Of a stretch of DNA of 22,881 bases, positions 22,020-22,881 are shown piece after piece. How positions within the stretch are numbered: position 1 is the first letter of the stretch; each line of letters opens with the position of its first letter. Source of the DNA: a virus; IMG/VR virus record IMGVR_UViG_3300014933_000441, positions 1 to 22,881 of that record. One strand, 5' to 3'. The notes beneath the pieces are model-generated. The model was not told the DNA's origin. It saw nothing but the letters and a program-made list of their open reading frames with translations, and did no database searches. The position numbers and the translations under genes are program-made.

Positions 22020-22847
22020 TTAATGGATTATTACCATCTTCTTTGCTTCGTTCGTGCCTGAGATGGAATAGAAATAAGTTCCTGAAGGCAAATCAGAATT
22101 GTCTAGCTCCACCGTATTGAAATTAGAATCGATATCGTATCGTTTTAATTCTTTGCCACTGATGTCGGTTACGATTAGCTGAGCTTGTGTGCCTAACGGT
22201 AATTGGTATGGTATAACTGTTTTGTTCTGAGATGGGTTAGGGTATGGATTGGACAGTGTGGACGATTGCTTGTCTAGCTGCGTGGTGTTGGTTGGTAATC
22301 CATTGCCGTTGTTGATTGAACCAATGGCGCCAACCAGAGAGTATATCCTGTGTTCTTTGAGTTGTAGTTTGTTGGTTGAATCCACGTAACAAATTAGCTT
22401 GTAACCGTTGCCGCCTGTGTTGAATGCGCCTAATGTTTTGCACTGGTTAATTGTGAGTAGCAGCGTGCCGTTTTCGCTAACGACATTGGCAATTGTGTTG
22501 TAAGTGGTTGGAGTTGTTGAGTTAACGGACTGAAAAAAAGTAACAGCAAATTCGATATTTGCATCGGTGTTGAAAAGTGAATCTGAAATCAACGAAGGCG
22601 CTTGATAAATTGAATATCCACCCGGAACAGGAATGAACATTGATTTAAAAATGGTGTGATTGGTGTTGTAAAGTTTGATTGTTTTGTTCGCTATGTCTGA
22701 GAAAACATACTTGTATCCGGACTTGGTTAATTTAACGAGAGTTGCTTGAACATTATTTGAGGAAGCAGGATAAGTATTCTCCAAAGTGATTTGAGAATTT
22801 AACTGCAAACTGATCAGAATGCAGATTAGGATTTTTATATTTTTCAT
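22020..22847 (-). CDS. Secreted protein with T9SS type A sorting domain
   Basis: The 275 residues start with a signal peptide (MKNIKILICILISLQLNSQI, core about 4-16). A beta-rich middle without a recognised domain follows. The protein ends in a Por-secretion C-terminal sorting domain of about 75 residues: NPYPNPSQNKTVIPYQLP, then LIVTDISGKELKRYDI, LPSGTYFYSISG and a KKMVIIH end. This is the classic TIGR04183 pattern of type IX secretion in Bacteroidota. The product is therefore translocated and anchored or released at the cell surface. It lies next to the terminase genes on the same strand, and may be phage cargo that alters the host surface or the first host gene beyond the prophage. Confidence 0.88.
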   Translation of the reverse strand: MKNIKILICILISLQLNSQITLENTYPASSNNVQATLVKLTKSGYKYVFSDIANKTIKLYNTNHTIFKSMFIPVPGGYSIYQAPSLISDSLFNTDANIEFAVTFFQSVNSTTPTTYNTIANVVSENGTLLLTINQCKTLGAFNTGGNGYKLICYVDSTNKLQLKEHRIYSLVGAIGSINNGNGLPTNTTQLDKQSSTLSNPYPNPSQNKTVIPYQLPLGTQAQLIVTDISGKELKRYDIDSNFNTVELDNSDLPSGTYFYSISGTNEAKKMVIIH

Positions 22848-22869
22848 GGTTTATGGGGTTAATTTAAAT

Positions 22870-22877
22870 CAAGTATA
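22870..22877 (-). promoter_or_regulatory. -7 box of the T9SS protein gene
   Basis: TATACTTG on the minus strand matches the Bacteroidota TAnnTTTG box at seven of eight positions allowing the free bases. It lies 22 bases before the start codon. The -33 box would fall beyond the end of the window. Confidence 0.5.
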
Positions 22878-22881
22878 AAGA

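Noticed and set aside
1-22881. CRISPR array, insertion sequence or integrase
   Set aside because: No regularly spaced direct repeats, no transposase- or recombinase-like protein and no terminal inverted repeats were found on either strand.

Overview
The window carries most of the structural and packaging genes of a contractile-tailed (myovirus-type) phage or prophage of a Bacteroidota host. The host call rests on three things. There is a protein with a signal peptide and a C-terminal type IX secretion (T9SS) sorting domain at 22020-22847. The promoter -7 boxes read TATACTyG, close to the Bacteroidota consensus TAnnTTTG. Leaders are A-rich with little Shine-Dalgarno. I see no integrase, capsid, protease, replication or lysis gene, so the window is part of a larger element. 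I cannot decide from sequence alone whether it is integrated.

Layout, low to high coordinates. (1) 1-239, + strand: a promoter with a palindromic operator and a small ribbon-helix-helix-like protein. (2) 236-14166, - strand: a tightly packed late operon, read in transcription order as sheath, tube, tail-assembly chaperone with a -1 frameshift extension, tape measure, gp46/gp25-like, baseplate J, gp48-like, two paralogous fibre-like proteins, a tail-associated protein, gp43/DNA-circularisation-like, gp44-like hub, gp45-like spike, gpW-like connector and lambda-type portal. (3) 14258-18368, + strand: a polycistron of four GT-A-like glycosyltransferase genes, one fucosyltransferase-like gene, one unknown gene and an initiator-like tRNA, ending at a strong terminator. 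(4) 18531-18962, + strand: a monocistronic exported protein with its own promoter and terminator (a 'moron'). (5) 18964-21609, - strand: large and small terminase. (6) 21804-22847, - strand: a DUF1737-like small gene and the T9SS cargo gene, either phage cargo or the flanking host chromosome.

How the parts fit. TerS/TerL package DNA through the portal. The sheath, tube, tape measure and baseplate genes build a Mu-like contractile tail whose baseplate block order is permuted relative to Mu, and the whole tail module sits between terminase and portal. A 34-bp exact repeat (1-34 and 14219-14252), plus a diverged copy on the - strand at 2263-2292, share a CGGAT-N3-ATCCG palindrome followed nine bases later by a TA-type -7 box. 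This looks like a dedicated late promoter class co-ordinating the glycosyltransferase cassette, the small DNA-binding protein, the portal genes and possibly the tail operon. The most noteworthy items are this regulon with near-leaderless starts, the glycosyltransferase cassette embedded in the virion gene region, the phage-borne initiator-like tRNA at its end, and the chaperone frameshift with its 54-codon extension.
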